Notes: a model not told the origin generated them from the sequence alone. 64,000 nucleotides of DNA from Streptomyces showdoensis (GCF_039535475.1 NZ_BAAAXG010000006.1:148641-212640); one strand, 5' to 3'; numbered from the stretch's first letter, positions 45,527-54,769 are shown. Numbers and translations are program-made.

Positions 45527-47331
45527 CGCGGTCCTTCCGTGAGTACGAGCGAAACCAGGCCGCCGCGCGGTACGGCCAGGGAACGGGGCCCCTGGGGCGG
45601 GAGCGACAGCGGATCAGCCATCATACGGCCGTCCGGTCCGTGCACCTCGGCGGTCACCCCCTGCCCGCCGTCCAGGACCTCCACCACCAGCCGGTCCCGG
45701 TCCGATCCGTTGACCAGGTGGTAGCGGCGGTGCGCGGTGAAGTCGAGCGGCACCACCCGGTCGCCGTGCACGCTCACCAGGCACTCCTCGCCCAGGGCCG
45801 CGGTGACCAGCGGGTACAGCTCGTCCGGCCGGCCCGGCTCGACCCGGCCGTCCAGGAGCAGTTCGCGGTGGCGCAGCCAGGTCGCGAGCCAGAACCGCAC
45901 GGCCGCCAGATGCGCCTCCGGCAGCTCGTCCAGGCGCACGGAGACCTGGGGCACCGCGTGCAGCGCGCCGATCAGCTGGCGGGCCACCGCCTCGACCGGC
46001 GCGGAGCGGGACCACATCACCATGTCGGAGTGGACCGCCCCGCCGACCGCGAGCAGCGCGGTGTCCAGCGTCCGCACCCGGTTGGCGGTCGCGTCGCCCG
46101 GGCAGTCGAAGGAGCGCAGCAGGTTCCCGTACGGCGCCATGCCGGGACCGGCGTACGGCTGGCGCAGTTCGAGCAGCACCCCGGGCCGTACGGACTCCAG
46201 CGCGGCCCGCAGCTCGGCGAGCAGCCCGGTCATCGCCCGGCCCACGTCCTCGCCGCCGTCGCCCGCGTACACGGCGGCCTCGTCGAGGAAGTCCAGCTTG
46301 AGCCCGTCGAGTCCGTACTCCACCACGAGCGCGACGCACAGCTCGACGACGTGCCGGCGCACCTCGGGCAGCCGGGGGTCGAGCACCCGGGCGCCGGGCA
46401 CGGTGGCCGGGGCGGGCGCGGCGGCGGCCCAGCGCGGGAAGCAGTCCGCCTCCGGGCCGACGAGCAGCGGCGCGACCCACAGCAGGTAGTGGAGTCCGGC
46501 GGCGCGCACCCGGGCCACGTGCTCGGCCAGGTCGGGGAACTTGGCCCGGTCCGGGCGCCAGTCCCCGCAGCCTGCGTAGCCGCGCCCGTTGCCGTACGCC
46601 TGCCAGCCGTCGTCCAGGATCAGCACCCCGCAGCCGAGCCCGGCGGCGAGCCGGGCCTGGGTCTCGACGGCGCCTGCGGAGACGTCCTGGTTGAAGGCGT
46701 ACCAGGTGGAGTACACGGGCAGCCGGGCGGTGTCCGGCACGGGCATCGGCGGGCGGTCGGCGGCGAACCAGGTGCGCAGCGGGCGCAGGGCGGCGGCGAC
46801 GGAGGGCGCCCGCGGCACGAGGAGCAGCCGGTGCGGGGCGGCGGAGGCGGGCAGGACCAGGTGGACGACGTGGGTGTCGTTCTCCTCCGACACCCCGAAG
46901 CGGACGGTGGCCTCGGGGACCGGGTCGGCGGCGGCGAAGGCGAGCAGGGTGGCGCCGGAGTGCTCGTACAGGCAGCCGGCGGCGGCCCCGTCGACCAGGC
47001 TGACTCGGGCGAGGCCCTCCCAGTCGGCGACCAGGGTGCGCCGCCAGCCGCCCTTCGGGTGCCAGTAGCCGGCGGCGTCGCCGAGCGGCACCGAGAGGCG
47101 GATCTCCACGGGCCCGCCGTCGGCATCGACTTCGAGGAGCCGCACTCCGTCGGTGGGCGGACCCAGCGTCCAGCGGGGGAGCGGGCCGTCCCGGCCCGGC
47201 ACGAGGACGGCGATCGACACCGTGTCGAGCAGCGGCTCGGCGGGGGCGGGAGCCAGATGGGCGGTGGTCACCGCCTGGGCGGGCGGGGGCGTGGTGGGGC
47301 TGGGCTGGCTCATGTCGCTTGTCCGGTTCAT
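45523..47331 (-). CDS. GH36/GH27-like alpha-galactosidase-type glycosidase
   Basis: 602 aa, ATG at 47,331 overlapping the permease TGA. An N-terminal beta-sandwich (30-190) precedes a barrel: STWYAFNQDVS (208-218), ILDDGWQAYGNGRGY (238-252), the nucleophile in GLKLDFLDE (D347), and a candidate acid/base in RSFDCPGDATANR (D409 or D413). These match clan GH-D (GH27/36). No signal peptide, so cytoplasmic, acting on sugars brought in by the co-encoded importer. Specific substrate uncertain (alpha-galactoside most likely; other GH36-like activities possible). Fourth gene of a five-gene operon. Confidence 0.88.
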   Translation of the reverse strand: MNRTSDMSQPSPTTPPPAQAVTTAHLAPAPAEPLLDTVSIAVLVPGRDGPLPRWTLGPPTDGVRLLEVDADGGPVEIRLSVPLGDAAGYWHPKGGWRRTLVADWEGLARVSLVDGAAAGCLYEHSGATLLAFAAADPVPEATVRFGVSEENDTHVVHLVLPASAAPHRLLLVPRAPSVAAALRPLRTWFAADRPPMPVPDTARLPVYSTWYAFNQDVSAGAVETQARLAAGLGCGVLILDDGWQAYGNGRGYAGCGDWRPDRAKFPDLAEHVARVRAAGLHYLLWVAPLLVGPEADCFPRWAAAAPAPATVPGARVLDPRLPEVRRHVVELCVALVVEYGLDGLKLDFLDEAAVYAGDGGEDVGRAMTGLLAELRAALESVRPGVLLELRQPYAGPGMAPYGNLLRSFDCPGDATANRVRTLDTALLAVGGAVHSDMVMWSRSAPVEAVARQLIGALHAVPQVSVRLDELPEAHLAAVRFWLATWLRHRELLLDGRVEPGRPDELYPLVTAALGEECLVSVHGDRVVPLDFTAHRRYHLVNGSDRDRLVVEVLDGGQGVTAEVHGPDGRMMADPLSLPPQGPRSLAVPRGGLVSLVLTEGPR

Positions 47332-48170
47332 TCCTTCACGGCACCCGCGAGGAGGCCGGAGACGAAGTGCCGCTGGAGGGCGAGGAAGACCACCGCCATG
47401 GGGACGGCGGCGAGGGAGGTGCCGGCGAGGATGGCGCCGTAGTCGGTCTCGTCCAGGCCCTGGAGCGAGGCGAGCGCGACCGGGATGGTGAAGGCGCTGT
47501 CGTCGCGCAGCACGATCAGCGGCCAGACGAAGTCGTTCCACTGGTAGAGGAAGAGGAACAGCGCGAGGGCGGCGAGCGCCGGGCGCATCGGCGGCAGGGC
47601 GACGCGCCACAGCAGCCGCAGCTCGCCGCAGCCGTCCATCCGCCCCGAGTCGAGCAGTTCCTGCGGCAGCGCGGCCATCGACTGGCGCATCAGGAAGATG
47701 CCGAAGGGCAGGGCCAGGTTCGGGGCGACGACGGCCTGGTAGGTGTTCAGCCAGTGCAGCTCGGCCATCATCTTGAACAGCGGGACCAGGGTGATCTGCG
47801 CGGGCACGACCAGCCCCAGCATCAGCAGCCCGAACAGGGCCTCGCGGCCGCGGAAGCGGTAGGTGGCGAAGCCGTATCCGGCGAGGGTGCACACGGTGCC
47901 CGCGAGCAGCGTGTAGACCAGCGCGATGCCCAGGGAGTTGAGCACGACCCGGCCGAAGTCGGCGGTCTCCCGGAGGGTGGCGAGGTTCTCCCCGAGGTGC
48001 CCGCCGGGCAGCAGCGGCGGCGGGCTGTCGAAGATCTCCGCCGAGCTGTGGGTGGCGCCGACGGCCAGCCAGTAGAACGGGACCACGACGACGGCGAGCG
48101 CCAGGCCGAGCGCGGAGGTGAGCAGGAGGCTCCGCCCCGGGTGGCGGGGGCGGGCGCGGCGGGCGGTCAC
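47328..48170 (-). CDS. Carbohydrate ABC transporter permease, MalG type
   Basis: 280 aa from a GTG at 48,170 that overlaps the MalF-type stop (GTGA). Six helices, first ALGLALAVVVVPFYWLAVGA (20-39). EAA loop at 171-193 (ELLDSGRMDGCGELRLLWRV, then ALP). Stop overlaps the glycosidase start. Operon lacks an ATPase gene, as in the other importer. Confidence 0.94.
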   Translation of the reverse strand: MTARRARPRHPGRSLLLTSALGLALAVVVVPFYWLAVGATHSSAEIFDSPPPLLPGGHLGENLATLRETADFGRVVLNSLGIALVYTLLAGTVCTLAGYGFATYRFRGREALFGLLMLGLVVPAQITLVPLFKMMAELHWLNTYQAVVAPNLALPFGIFLMRQSMAALPQELLDSGRMDGCGELRLLWRVALPPMRPALAALALFLFLYQWNDFVWPLIVLRDDSAFTIPVALASLQGLDETDYGAILAGTSLAAVPMAVVFLALQRHFVSGLLAGAVKE

Positions 48171-49099
48171 GGCTTCTCCCCGAGGAGGCGGAACTGGATC
48201 AGGCCGAGCAGCCCGACGAGGACGGTGAGGGCGTACGCGATGGCGGAGGCGTAGCCGAAGTCGAAGTATGTGAAGGCGTTCTGGTACAGGTACACGCCGA
48301 TGGTCAGGGTGGCGTTGTCCGGGCCGCCGCCGGTCAGCACGTACGGCTCGTCGAAGAGCTGGAGGGTGCCGATGGTGGACAGGACCGTGGTGAGCAGCAG
48401 GGCCGGGCGCAGTCCGGGGAGGGTGACGTGCCGGAAGGCGGAGAGCGCCCCGCCGCCGTCGACGGCGACCGCGTCGTAGAGCTCGCGCGGCACCGTCTGC
48501 AGCCGGGCCAGCAGGATGACGGCGTTGTAGCCGGTGTAGTGCCAGGTCAGCGCCAGGCCGAGGGAGATCCGCGCCCACATCGGATCGGTCAGCCACGGCA
48601 CCGGGTCGGCGCCGAAGCGCCCGAACACCCAGTTGACCAGGCCGTAGTCCTTGTTGAGCAGGACGGAGAAGACGATGCCGTACGCGACGAGGCCGGTGAC
48701 CATCGGCAGGAAGAAGCCGAGCCGGAAGACCGGGCGGCCGCGCAGCAGGGTGGAGTCGAGGGCGACGGCGAGCCCGGTCGCGAGCGCCAGCATCAGCGGC
48801 ACTTGGACGACGAGGATCACGAGGGTGTTGCGCAGCGCGGTCCACAGCAGCGGGTCCTCCGCGAGCCGCAGGTAGTTGTCGGCGCCGACGAAGGTCTCGG
48901 CGCCGCCGACCGTGCGGTGCAGGCTGAGCAGGAAGGACCAGCCGATCGGGTAGAGCTTGAAGGCGGCGAAGAGCAGCAGGGCGGGCAGGACGAAGAGGTA
49001 CGGGGCGGCCCGGCCCCGCCGCCGGCGGCGGGGCACGGCGGGCCGTGGTGCGGCGGCGGCCGGCGCGGGGCCGGCCGCCGGGGCGGCGACCTGCGTCAT
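48167..49099 (-). CDS. Carbohydrate ABC transporter permease, MalF type
   Basis: 310 aa. Ala/Pro/Arg-rich cytoplasmic N-terminus, first helix APYLFVLPALLLFAAFKLYP (32-51), EAA loop at 206-228 (ELYDAVAVDGGGALSAFRHV, then TLP). ATG overlaps the TGA of the binding-protein gene; own stop overlaps the MalG-type GTG. Confidence 0.95.
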   Translation of the reverse strand: MTQVAAPAAGPAPAAAAPRPAVPRRRRRGRAAPYLFVLPALLLFAAFKLYPIGWSFLLSLHRTVGGAETFVGADNYLRLAEDPLLWTALRNTLVILVVQVPLMLALATGLAVALDSTLLRGRPVFRLGFFLPMVTGLVAYGIVFSVLLNKDYGLVNWVFGRFGADPVPWLTDPMWARISLGLALTWHYTGYNAVILLARLQTVPRELYDAVAVDGGGALSAFRHVTLPGLRPALLLTTVLSTIGTLQLFDEPYVLTGGGPDNATLTIGVYLYQNAFTYFDFGYASAIAYALTVLVGLLGLIQFRLLGEKP

Positions 49100-50457
49100 C
49101 GGGCGGCCTTCCGGCCCGTCTGGCGGGCCAGTTCACGGGCCGCCTCGCCCAGCACCTTCGCCGGGTCGGCGCCCTTGAGGAGCACCTGGGACTGGGCGTC
49201 GGTGACCAGCTTGAGCGCGCGGGCGTAGTCGCCGGTGTAGTTCACGGCGGGGCTGGGGGCCTTGAGGGCGGAGAGGAAGATCTCGCCCTTGCGCTGCCCG
49301 CTGAAGAACGCGGACGGCTCGTGGAAGACCGGGTCGTCGTACGCCTTGAGCAGGGCGGGCGCGATGCCCTTGCCGCGGTAGATGCCCACCTGGGAGGCGG
49401 GCCGGGTCAGCGCGAACTCGACGAAGGTCCAGGCGGCGGCCTGCTGCGTGCTGCTGCCCGCGACGGCGAGGTGGGTGGAGTTCACCGTCGCCGCGGTGGG
49501 GCCGCCGCGGCGGACGGCCGGGGGCAGCCGCACCTTCCACTTGCCGGCCTCGGCGGGCACCTGCTCCTGGATGATCCCGCCGAACCAGGTGGGCCAGGGG
49601 AGCACGGCGGCGGTGCCCCGCTTCAGCGAGCTCATCAGGGCGTTCCAGCCGCCGGCCAGGTCGCTGACCAGACCGGCGTCGTTCATGGTCTTGATGAGCG
49701 TCATCGCCCGGACGGCCTCGGGGGAGTCCAGCGTGATGCGGCCCTCCAGGTCGAAGTAGAAGGCGCCCTGGAGCTGGAGCAGCAGCTGGAAGAAGTTGGC
49801 GGCGTCCGGCTGCGAGGCGGGCTTGTCGATGCCGAGGAGGTGGGCGCCGGTGCGGGCCTTGAGCCGCTTGCCCGCCTCGACCGTCTCGTCCCAGGTCTGC
49901 AGCGCGCCGACGTCGACGCCGGCCTTCTCGAAGAGGTCGGCCCGGTAGTAGAAGCCCGCCGAGTTGGCCTCCCAGGGAAGGGCGTCGACCCGCTTGCCGT
50001 CGGGGCAGACGGTCTGCCACAGGCCGGCGGCGAAGGCGTCCTTGTGGGCGGTCGCGCCCAGCGGCGCGAGGTCGGCGAGACCGCCGGGGAAGCGCTCGAC
50101 GTACCCGGGCAGGTAGTCCACGCCGATGTGCAGGACATCGGCGAGGCCCTGGCCGCCGGCGGCCAGGCCCGCCGTGATCTTGTCCCAGATCGCCGGGTTG
50201 CCGATGTCCTCGACGGTGACCTGGATGTCCGGGAACTCCTTGTTGAACTTCGGTAGCAGGGCCTTGAGTTCGGCCGCGGGTCCCTGCCAGGACCAGACCG
50301 TGATCCTCCCCTTGCGGGGGTCGCCCTTGCCGCCCGAACCGCCCGCGTCGGCGGCGCCGCTGCCGGTGCAGCCGGCGAGCGCGAGGGCCAGTGCCCCGCC
50401 GCCCATGCGGAGGAGGTGGCGCCGGGCGGGGTGTCCTGCCGAGTCTCTGTCTGTCAT
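49096..50457 (-). CDS. Extracellular sugar-binding lipoprotein
   Basis: 453 aa. Signal peptide with a twin-arginine start (ARRHLLRMGGGALALALAGC) and lipobox LAGC (Cys30), suggesting Tat export and lipid anchoring. Body is a family 1 solute-binding protein (ITVWSWQGPAAELKALLPKF; NPAIWDKITAGLAAGGQGLAD). The start codon lies only 8 nt after a good -10 box, so the mRNA may be leaderless. First gene of the operon binding protein-MalF-MalG-GH36-LacI, divergent from the secreted glycosidase gene. Confidence 0.94.
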   Translation of the reverse strand: MTDRDSAGHPARRHLLRMGGGALALALAGCTGSGAADAGGSGGKGDPRKGRITVWSWQGPAAELKALLPKFNKEFPDIQVTVEDIGNPAIWDKITAGLAAGGQGLADVLHIGVDYLPGYVERFPGGLADLAPLGATAHKDAFAAGLWQTVCPDGKRVDALPWEANSAGFYYRADLFEKAGVDVGALQTWDETVEAGKRLKARTGAHLLGIDKPASQPDAANFFQLLLQLQGAFYFDLEGRITLDSPEAVRAMTLIKTMNDAGLVSDLAGGWNALMSSLKRGTAAVLPWPTWFGGIIQEQVPAEAGKWKVRLPPAVRRGGPTAATVNSTHLAVAGSSTQQAAAWTFVEFALTRPASQVGIYRGKGIAPALLKAYDDPVFHEPSAFFSGQRKGEIFLSALKAPSPAVNYTGDYARALKLVTDAQSQVLLKGADPAKVLGEAARELARQTGRKAAR

Positions 50458-50465
50458 GGGGCGGG

Positions 50466-50495
50466 ACGCTACAAGCCGCTCCGCCCGAGTTGCAA
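50466..50495 (-). promoter_or_regulatory. Predicted promoter of the binding-protein operon (leaderless)
   Basis: Minus strand: -35 TTGCAA (50,495-50,490), 18-bp spacer, -10 TAGCGT (50,471-50,466), ATG at 50,457. No Shine-Dalgarno fits in the remaining 8 nt. Confidence 0.55.
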
Positions 50496-50503
50496 GACTC
50501 GAT

Positions 50504-50515
50504 TGAAAACTTTCA
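50504..50515. promoter_or_regulatory. Candidate LacI operator between divergent sugar operons
   Basis: TGAAAACTTTCA, 5-bp arms with an AC centre, next to the -35 box of the binding-protein promoter and 32 bp before that of the glycosidase promoter. Probable site for the LacI protein encoded at the end of the operon. Confidence 0.5.
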
Positions 50516-50547
50516 GTTTGATCCGTCAGGGAATGTTGCCCGATGCA

Positions 50548-50577
50548 TTGCGGTCCTTCCTTCCCGGTTGCTAGCGT
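50548..50577 (+). promoter_or_regulatory. Predicted promoter of the six-hairpin glycosidase gene
   Basis: -35 TTGCGG (50,548-50,553), 18-bp spacer, -10 TAGCGT (50,572-50,577), the same -10 hexamer and spacing as the divergent promoter. Confidence 0.5.
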
Positions 50578-50615
50578 GCCGCGCGCCGACCCGACCCGAT
50601 CCGGGAGACACCCTC

Positions 50616-52607
50616 ATGACGCGCACCCGCCTGACGCTGCTCGCAGCCGTCGCGCTGCTCAGTACGCTCGCCCCGCTCACCGCCGCCCACGCCACCCCCG
50701 CGCGGCCGGCCGCACCGACGGGGCCGACCGCACCCGCCCCGCTGGCCGTCGCCGACCCGGGCTTCGAACGGGGCGGCGAGGGCTGGGAGTTCACCTCCGG
50801 CACCGGCGTGGCGAGCAACTACCCGCACGCCGGCGGACGGCTGGCCTACCTCGACGCCGGCAGCGGCATGAAGATCTCCCAGACCGTGACCGCCACCGGG
50901 CACGGCGGCTACCTCGTCTCCGCCTGGATCGCCACGGGCGGCCCCGGCGCCCGCTACGTCCTGCGCGTCAACGGCACCGAGGCCGCGGAGCGGCTCCTGC
51001 CGGCCGGCGCCGGCTACCGGCGCCACACGCTCGGCAGGATCACCCTCGCCCCCGGCGACCGGCTGGAGATCGCCTTCGAGTCGGGCCGGGGCTGGGTCAA
51101 CGTCGACGACGTGATGGTCTCCCCGGCGGCCCCGGCCGACCCCCGGATCGGCTCCAGCGACCCCGAGATCGTCGCGATGTTCGACTGGGCCAAGCACAAG
51201 GCCAACAGCTGGGTCCACCTCCCCGGCACCCGGGGCCCCCTCGACGCCGACGAACGCCAGACCGGCGGCACCGGCACCGGCGTCTACGGCCCCTCCTACT
51301 GGGCCGGCTACGCGAACCGCAGCGGCTACTACTCCCGCGACATGGCCCACCAGCTCGCCGGTGCCGGCATCCTCGGCCTGCACGACGAGAACAAGGAGAT
51401 GCTGCGCGCCTTCGCCGCCTCCGCCACCGCCGAGCACGCCTACTACCCGGTGTGGGCGCTCAACTTCGACAACCGCAGCCCGCTCTCCATCGACTACCGC
51501 GGCCCCGAGCTCTTCGTCCGCGAGGTCCCCGCCCCCTTCGAACTCGTCCAGAAGGCCGAGGAGGCCTACCGCTGGAGCGGCGACCCCGCCTACCTCGACG
51601 ACCCGGCCCTGTGGGACTTCTACCGGCACACCACCGAGGAGTTCGTCACCCTCCACGACGGCCGCAAGGACAACGGCCCGGTGCGGGTCGCCGAGGGCAC
51701 CGGACACGGCATCTTCCAGGGCACCGCCAGCTACAACGAGCAGAGCGACGAACCGCTCGCCGAGGCCGGCGACGCCATCGGCTCCCAGTACCAGGCCTAC
51801 CGCGCGATGGCCTCCCTCGCCCGCGCCAAGGGCGACACCGCGACCGCCGCCCGCTTCGACCGCCGCGCCCGCGCGCTCAGGACCTACTTCAACACCACCT
51901 GGAGCGGCACCGGTTCGGGCGCCGACATGGTCCGCGGCTACACCACCGACGGGCGGGCGCTGACCGGCTGGGGCAAGGAGAACAGCTGGTTCATGCCGAT
52001 GAAGCGGATCATCGACCCCGGCGCCCGCCGCGAGGCCTACCTCGACTACATCGACGCCCAGGCCGAGGGCGCCGGCCGCCCCGACAACATCGAGGCCCTG
52101 ACCTACCTCCCCGACACCTTCCTCACCGACAACCGCGCCGACACCGCCTGGAAGTGGATGCGCCGCATCTACGCCGAGAAGGACGTCCAGCACGTCAACA
52201 CCCGCCAGGGCACCAACGGCGACTACCCCGAGGTGTCCTTCACCCTCGTCGCCCAGACCGTCCAGGGCCTCATGGGCGTCACCCCCGACGCCCCCGCCCG
52301 CACCCTCACCACCCAGCCGCGCCTGCCCTCCGGCATGGACTGGCTGAGCGTCTCGGACCTGCGGGTCGGCGACTCCGCCTTCACCCTGCGGCACGACACG
52401 GCCCCGGCGTCCCTCCGCTCCACCCTCACCCACACCTCCGGCACCCGGCCCTACACCTGGGTGGCGCGCTTCCCCGGCGCCCACGCCACTGTCCTGGTCG
52501 ACGGCGCCAGGCGCCCGGCCCGCACCGAGGTGGTCGACGGCGTCACGTACACGACCGTCCGCACCCGGGTGGCCCCCGGCCGTACGGTGTCGGTGGAGGT
52601 CCGATGA
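50616..52607 (+). CDS. Secreted six-hairpin glycosidase-like protein with N-terminal carbohydrate-binding-like domain
   Basis: 663 aa; GGGAGA 7 nt before the ATG. Signal peptide 1-26 (LLAAVALLSTLAPLTAAHA). Residues about 40-172 look like a CBM-type jelly roll (DPGFERGGEGWEFTSGTGVA ... WVNVDDVMVSP). The remainder has repeated helical hairpins with aromatic patches (GPSYWAGYANRSGYYSRDMA; EAYRWSGDPAYLDDPALWDF; GKENSWFMPMKRI), typical of (alpha/alpha)6 six-hairpin glycosidases, and a beta-rich tail. I cannot assign a GH family. Its regulation with the importer suggests it frees the sugar that is then imported. Stop overlaps the next start (ATGA). Confidence 0.82.
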   Translation: MTRTRLTLLAAVALLSTLAPLTAAHATPARPAAPTGPTAPAPLAVADPGFERGGEGWEFTSGTGVASNYPHAGGRLAYLDAGSGMKISQTVTATGHGGYLVSAWIATGGPGARYVLRVNGTEAAERLLPAGAGYRRHTLGRITLAPGDRLEIAFESGRGWVNVDDVMVSPAAPADPRIGSSDPEIVAMFDWAKHKANSWVHLPGTRGPLDADERQTGGTGTGVYGPSYWAGYANRSGYYSRDMAHQLAGAGILGLHDENKEMLRAFAASATAEHAYYPVWALNFDNRSPLSIDYRGPELFVREVPAPFELVQKAEEAYRWSGDPAYLDDPALWDFYRHTTEEFVTLHDGRKDNGPVRVAEGTGHGIFQGTASYNEQSDEPLAEAGDAIGSQYQAYRAMASLARAKGDTATAARFDRRARALRTYFNTTWSGTGSGADMVRGYTTDGRALTGWGKENSWFMPMKRIIDPGARREAYLDYIDAQAEGAGRPDNIEALTYLPDTFLTDNRADTAWKWMRRIYAEKDVQHVNTRQGTNGDYPEVSFTLVAQTVQGLMGVTPDAPARTLTTQPRLPSGMDWLSVSDLRVGDSAFTLRHDTAPASLRSTLTHTSGTRPYTWVARFPGAHATVLVDGARRPARTEVVDGVTYTTVRTRVAPGRTVSVEVR

Positions 52608-53794
52608 CGGGGCGGAAGGCCTCGGGCGCGCCCGAGGCGACGGCGCCCGCCGGATCCGCGGCGCCCGGCGCGTTCCCGGGCGGCGCCGGCCTGTTCCGGC
52701 TCGACCCGGCCGTCGCCCACCTCAACCACGGCTCCTACGGCGCCGTCCCGGTCCCCGTCGCCCGGGAACGCCGCCGCCTCGACGACGAGTCCGCCGCCGA
52801 CCCCGACCGCTTCTTCCGCGACGTCCCCGACCGGCTCGCCGCGGCCCGGGCCCGCGTCGCCGCGCACCTGGGAACGGAGCCGGAGGGCCTCGCGTTCGTC
52901 GCCAACGCCACCGAGGCGGCCAACCTCGCGCTCGACGCCCTGCGCCTGGAGCGGGACGACGAGATCCTGGTGACCGACCACGGCTACGGCACGGTGATCA
53001 CGGCCGCCGCCCGGCGCGCCCCGCTCACCACCGTCGCCCTCGACCCGGCCCTCCCGGACGAGGACGCGGTGTGCGCGGCGGTGCTCGCCGGGATCACGCC
53101 CCGCACCAGGGTGGCGCTGCTCGACCAGATCAGCTCGCCCACCGCGCGGCCCGTCGCCACGCCCCGGCTGCTCACCGAGCTGCGCGCCCGCGGGATCACC
53201 ACCGTCGTCGACGGCGCCCACGCGCCCGGGATGCTCGCCGAACCGCTCGCCGGACGGCCCGACCTCTGGTTCGGCAACCTGCACAAGTGGGCCTACGCCC
53301 CGCCGGGCAGCGCCGTCCTCGCGGTCGGCCCCGGGTTCCGGGCCCGGGTCCCCGCGCCGGTGCCCTCCTGGGAGGGCCACCGCGGCTTCCCGCGCGCGGT
53401 CGAGTTCCGGGCCACCGCCGACTACACGGGCTGGCTGGCCGCGCCCGAGGGCCTCGACCTGATCGAGCGCCTCGGCGCCGCGACCGTACGCGCCCACAAC
53501 GGCGCCCTCGTCGCGTACGGCGCCGCACTGCTGTCCCGCCTCCCGGGCGTCACGCCCCTCCCGTGCGACGAGGGGCTCGCCATGCGGTCCCTGCGGCTGC
53601 CCCGGAGCCTGGCCCGGACGCAGGCCGAGGCGGCCGCGCTGCGCGAGGAGATCGCGGCCCGCCTCGGCTGCCGGACCCTCGTCTGGGCCTGGCCGGACGG
53701 CGGCGGCATCCGGATCAGCGGGCAGATCTACAACCGGCCCGAGGAGTACGAGCGGCTGGCGGCCGGACTCGGCGCCCTGCTGGACGGGCGCTAG
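52604..53794 (+). CDS. Class V PLP-dependent aminotransferase (isopenicillin-N-epimerase/NifS-like)
   Basis: 396 aa. Family signatures: LNHGSYGAVP (40-49), FVANATEAANLAL (98-110), PLP-contacting D203 and H206 in VVDGAHAPG, and the Schiff-base Lys in FGNLHKWAYAPPG (K228). Closest in style to isopenicillin N epimerase-like class V enzymes. Coupled by ATGA to the secreted glycosidase, an unexpected partner; it may act on an amino sugar or amino acid, or simply be co-expressed. Its TAG stop shares CTAG with the convergent GlxA-type gene. Confidence 0.9.
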   Translation: MTGRKASGAPEATAPAGSAAPGAFPGGAGLFRLDPAVAHLNHGSYGAVPVPVARERRRLDDESAADPDRFFRDVPDRLAAARARVAAHLGTEPEGLAFVANATEAANLALDALRLERDDEILVTDHGYGTVITAAARRAPLTTVALDPALPDEDAVCAAVLAGITPRTRVALLDQISSPTARPVATPRLLTELRARGITTVVDGAHAPGMLAEPLAGRPDLWFGNLHKWAYAPPGSAVLAVGPGFRARVPAPVPSWEGHRGFPRAVEFRATADYTGWLAAPEGLDLIERLGAATVRAHNGALVAYGAALLSRLPGVTPLPCDEGLAMRSLRLPRSLARTQAEAAALREEIAARLGCRTLVWAWPDGGGIRISGQIYNRPEEYERLAAGLGALLDGR

Positions 53795-54750
53795 ACGCCG
53801 GCGCCCACCCCGCCGCGGAAGGTGCGCCGGTAGGCCAGGGGGGTCACCCCGATGGCGGCGTGCAGGTGCTGGCGCAGGGAGGTTCCGGTGGCGAAGCCGA
53901 CCTGGCCCGCGATGTCGTCCACGGCCAGGTCGGTGGACTCCAGGAGGTCACGGGCCCGGGTCACCCGCTGCTGGATCAGCCAGCGGCCCGGGCTCATGCC
54001 GACCTCCTCGTTGAACCGGCGCGCGAAGGTGCGCAGGCTCATCCGGGCGTGCCCGGCGAGATCGGCGAGGGCCAGCGGCTCGTGCAGGTTCTCCAGCGCC
54101 CACTGGCGGGTGGCCGAGGTGTCGTTCGCGGTGGGCTCGGGCACCGGCTGCTCGATGTACTGCGCCTGGCCGCCGTCCCGCCAGGGCGGCACGACGGCCA
54201 GGCGGGCGACCCGGTTGGCGAGCGCGGTCCCGTGGTCCTTGCGCAGCAGGTGCAGACAGACGTCCACGCCCGAGGCGGCCCCCGCCGAGGTGAGGATGTC
54301 GCCGTCGTCGATGAACAGGACGTCCGGGTCGAGCGCCACCTCCGGGAACCACGCGCGGAACCGGTCCACGAGCGCCCAGTGGGTGGTCGCCGGCCGGCCG
54401 TCGAGCAGCCCGGCCGCGGCGAGCAGCACGGCCCCCGTGCAGATGGACACGATCCGCGCGCCCCGCGGGATCGCCGCGAGGGCCGCGCCGACCGCCTCGG
54501 GCAGCTCGGGCGAGACGAGGGCGGTCTCGCAGGGCGGCAGGATCACGGTGTCGGCCGTGCTCAGCACCTCGGGACCGTGCGCGACGGTCACCGAGAAGTC
54601 GGAGTTCGTCCGCACCGGCCCGCCGTCGACCGAGCAGGTCAGGACCTCGTAGCGGCCCCCGGCCGCGCCGAAGACCCGGTGGGCGATGCCCAGCTCGAAG
54701 GGGTACACGCCGTCCAGAGCGAGGACGACGACCCGGTGGACGTTTCCCAT
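53791..54750 (-). CDS. GlxA family transcriptional regulator (DJ-1/PfpI + AraC)
   Basis: 319 aa from the ATG at 54,750. Residues 5-170 form a DJ-1/PfpI-like domain with the nucleophile-elbow Cys in SICTGAVLLAAAG (C104). The C-terminal AraC/XylS DNA-binding domain (about 215-312) has HTH1 LALADLAGHARMSLRTFARR and HTH2 DDIAGQVGFATGTSLRQH. Divergent from the MDR oxidoreductase gene, its probable target, with a perfect ATGGCAT/ATGCCAT dyad between. Members often respond to amines or metabolites rather than sugars. Confidence 0.94.
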   Translation of the reverse strand: MGNVHRVVVLALDGVYPFELGIAHRVFGAAGGRYEVLTCSVDGGPVRTNSDFSVTVAHGPEVLSTADTVILPPCETALVSPELPEAVGAALAAIPRGARIVSICTGAVLLAAAGLLDGRPATTHWALVDRFRAWFPEVALDPDVLFIDDGDILTSAGAASGVDVCLHLLRKDHGTALANRVARLAVVPPWRDGGQAQYIEQPVPEPTANDTSATRQWALENLHEPLALADLAGHARMSLRTFARRFNEEVGMSPGRWLIQQRVTRARDLLESTDLAVDDIAGQVGFATGTSLRQHLHAAIGVTPLAYRRTFRGGVGAGV

Positions 54751-54769
54751 GGCACGATCCTGTCGAAAG

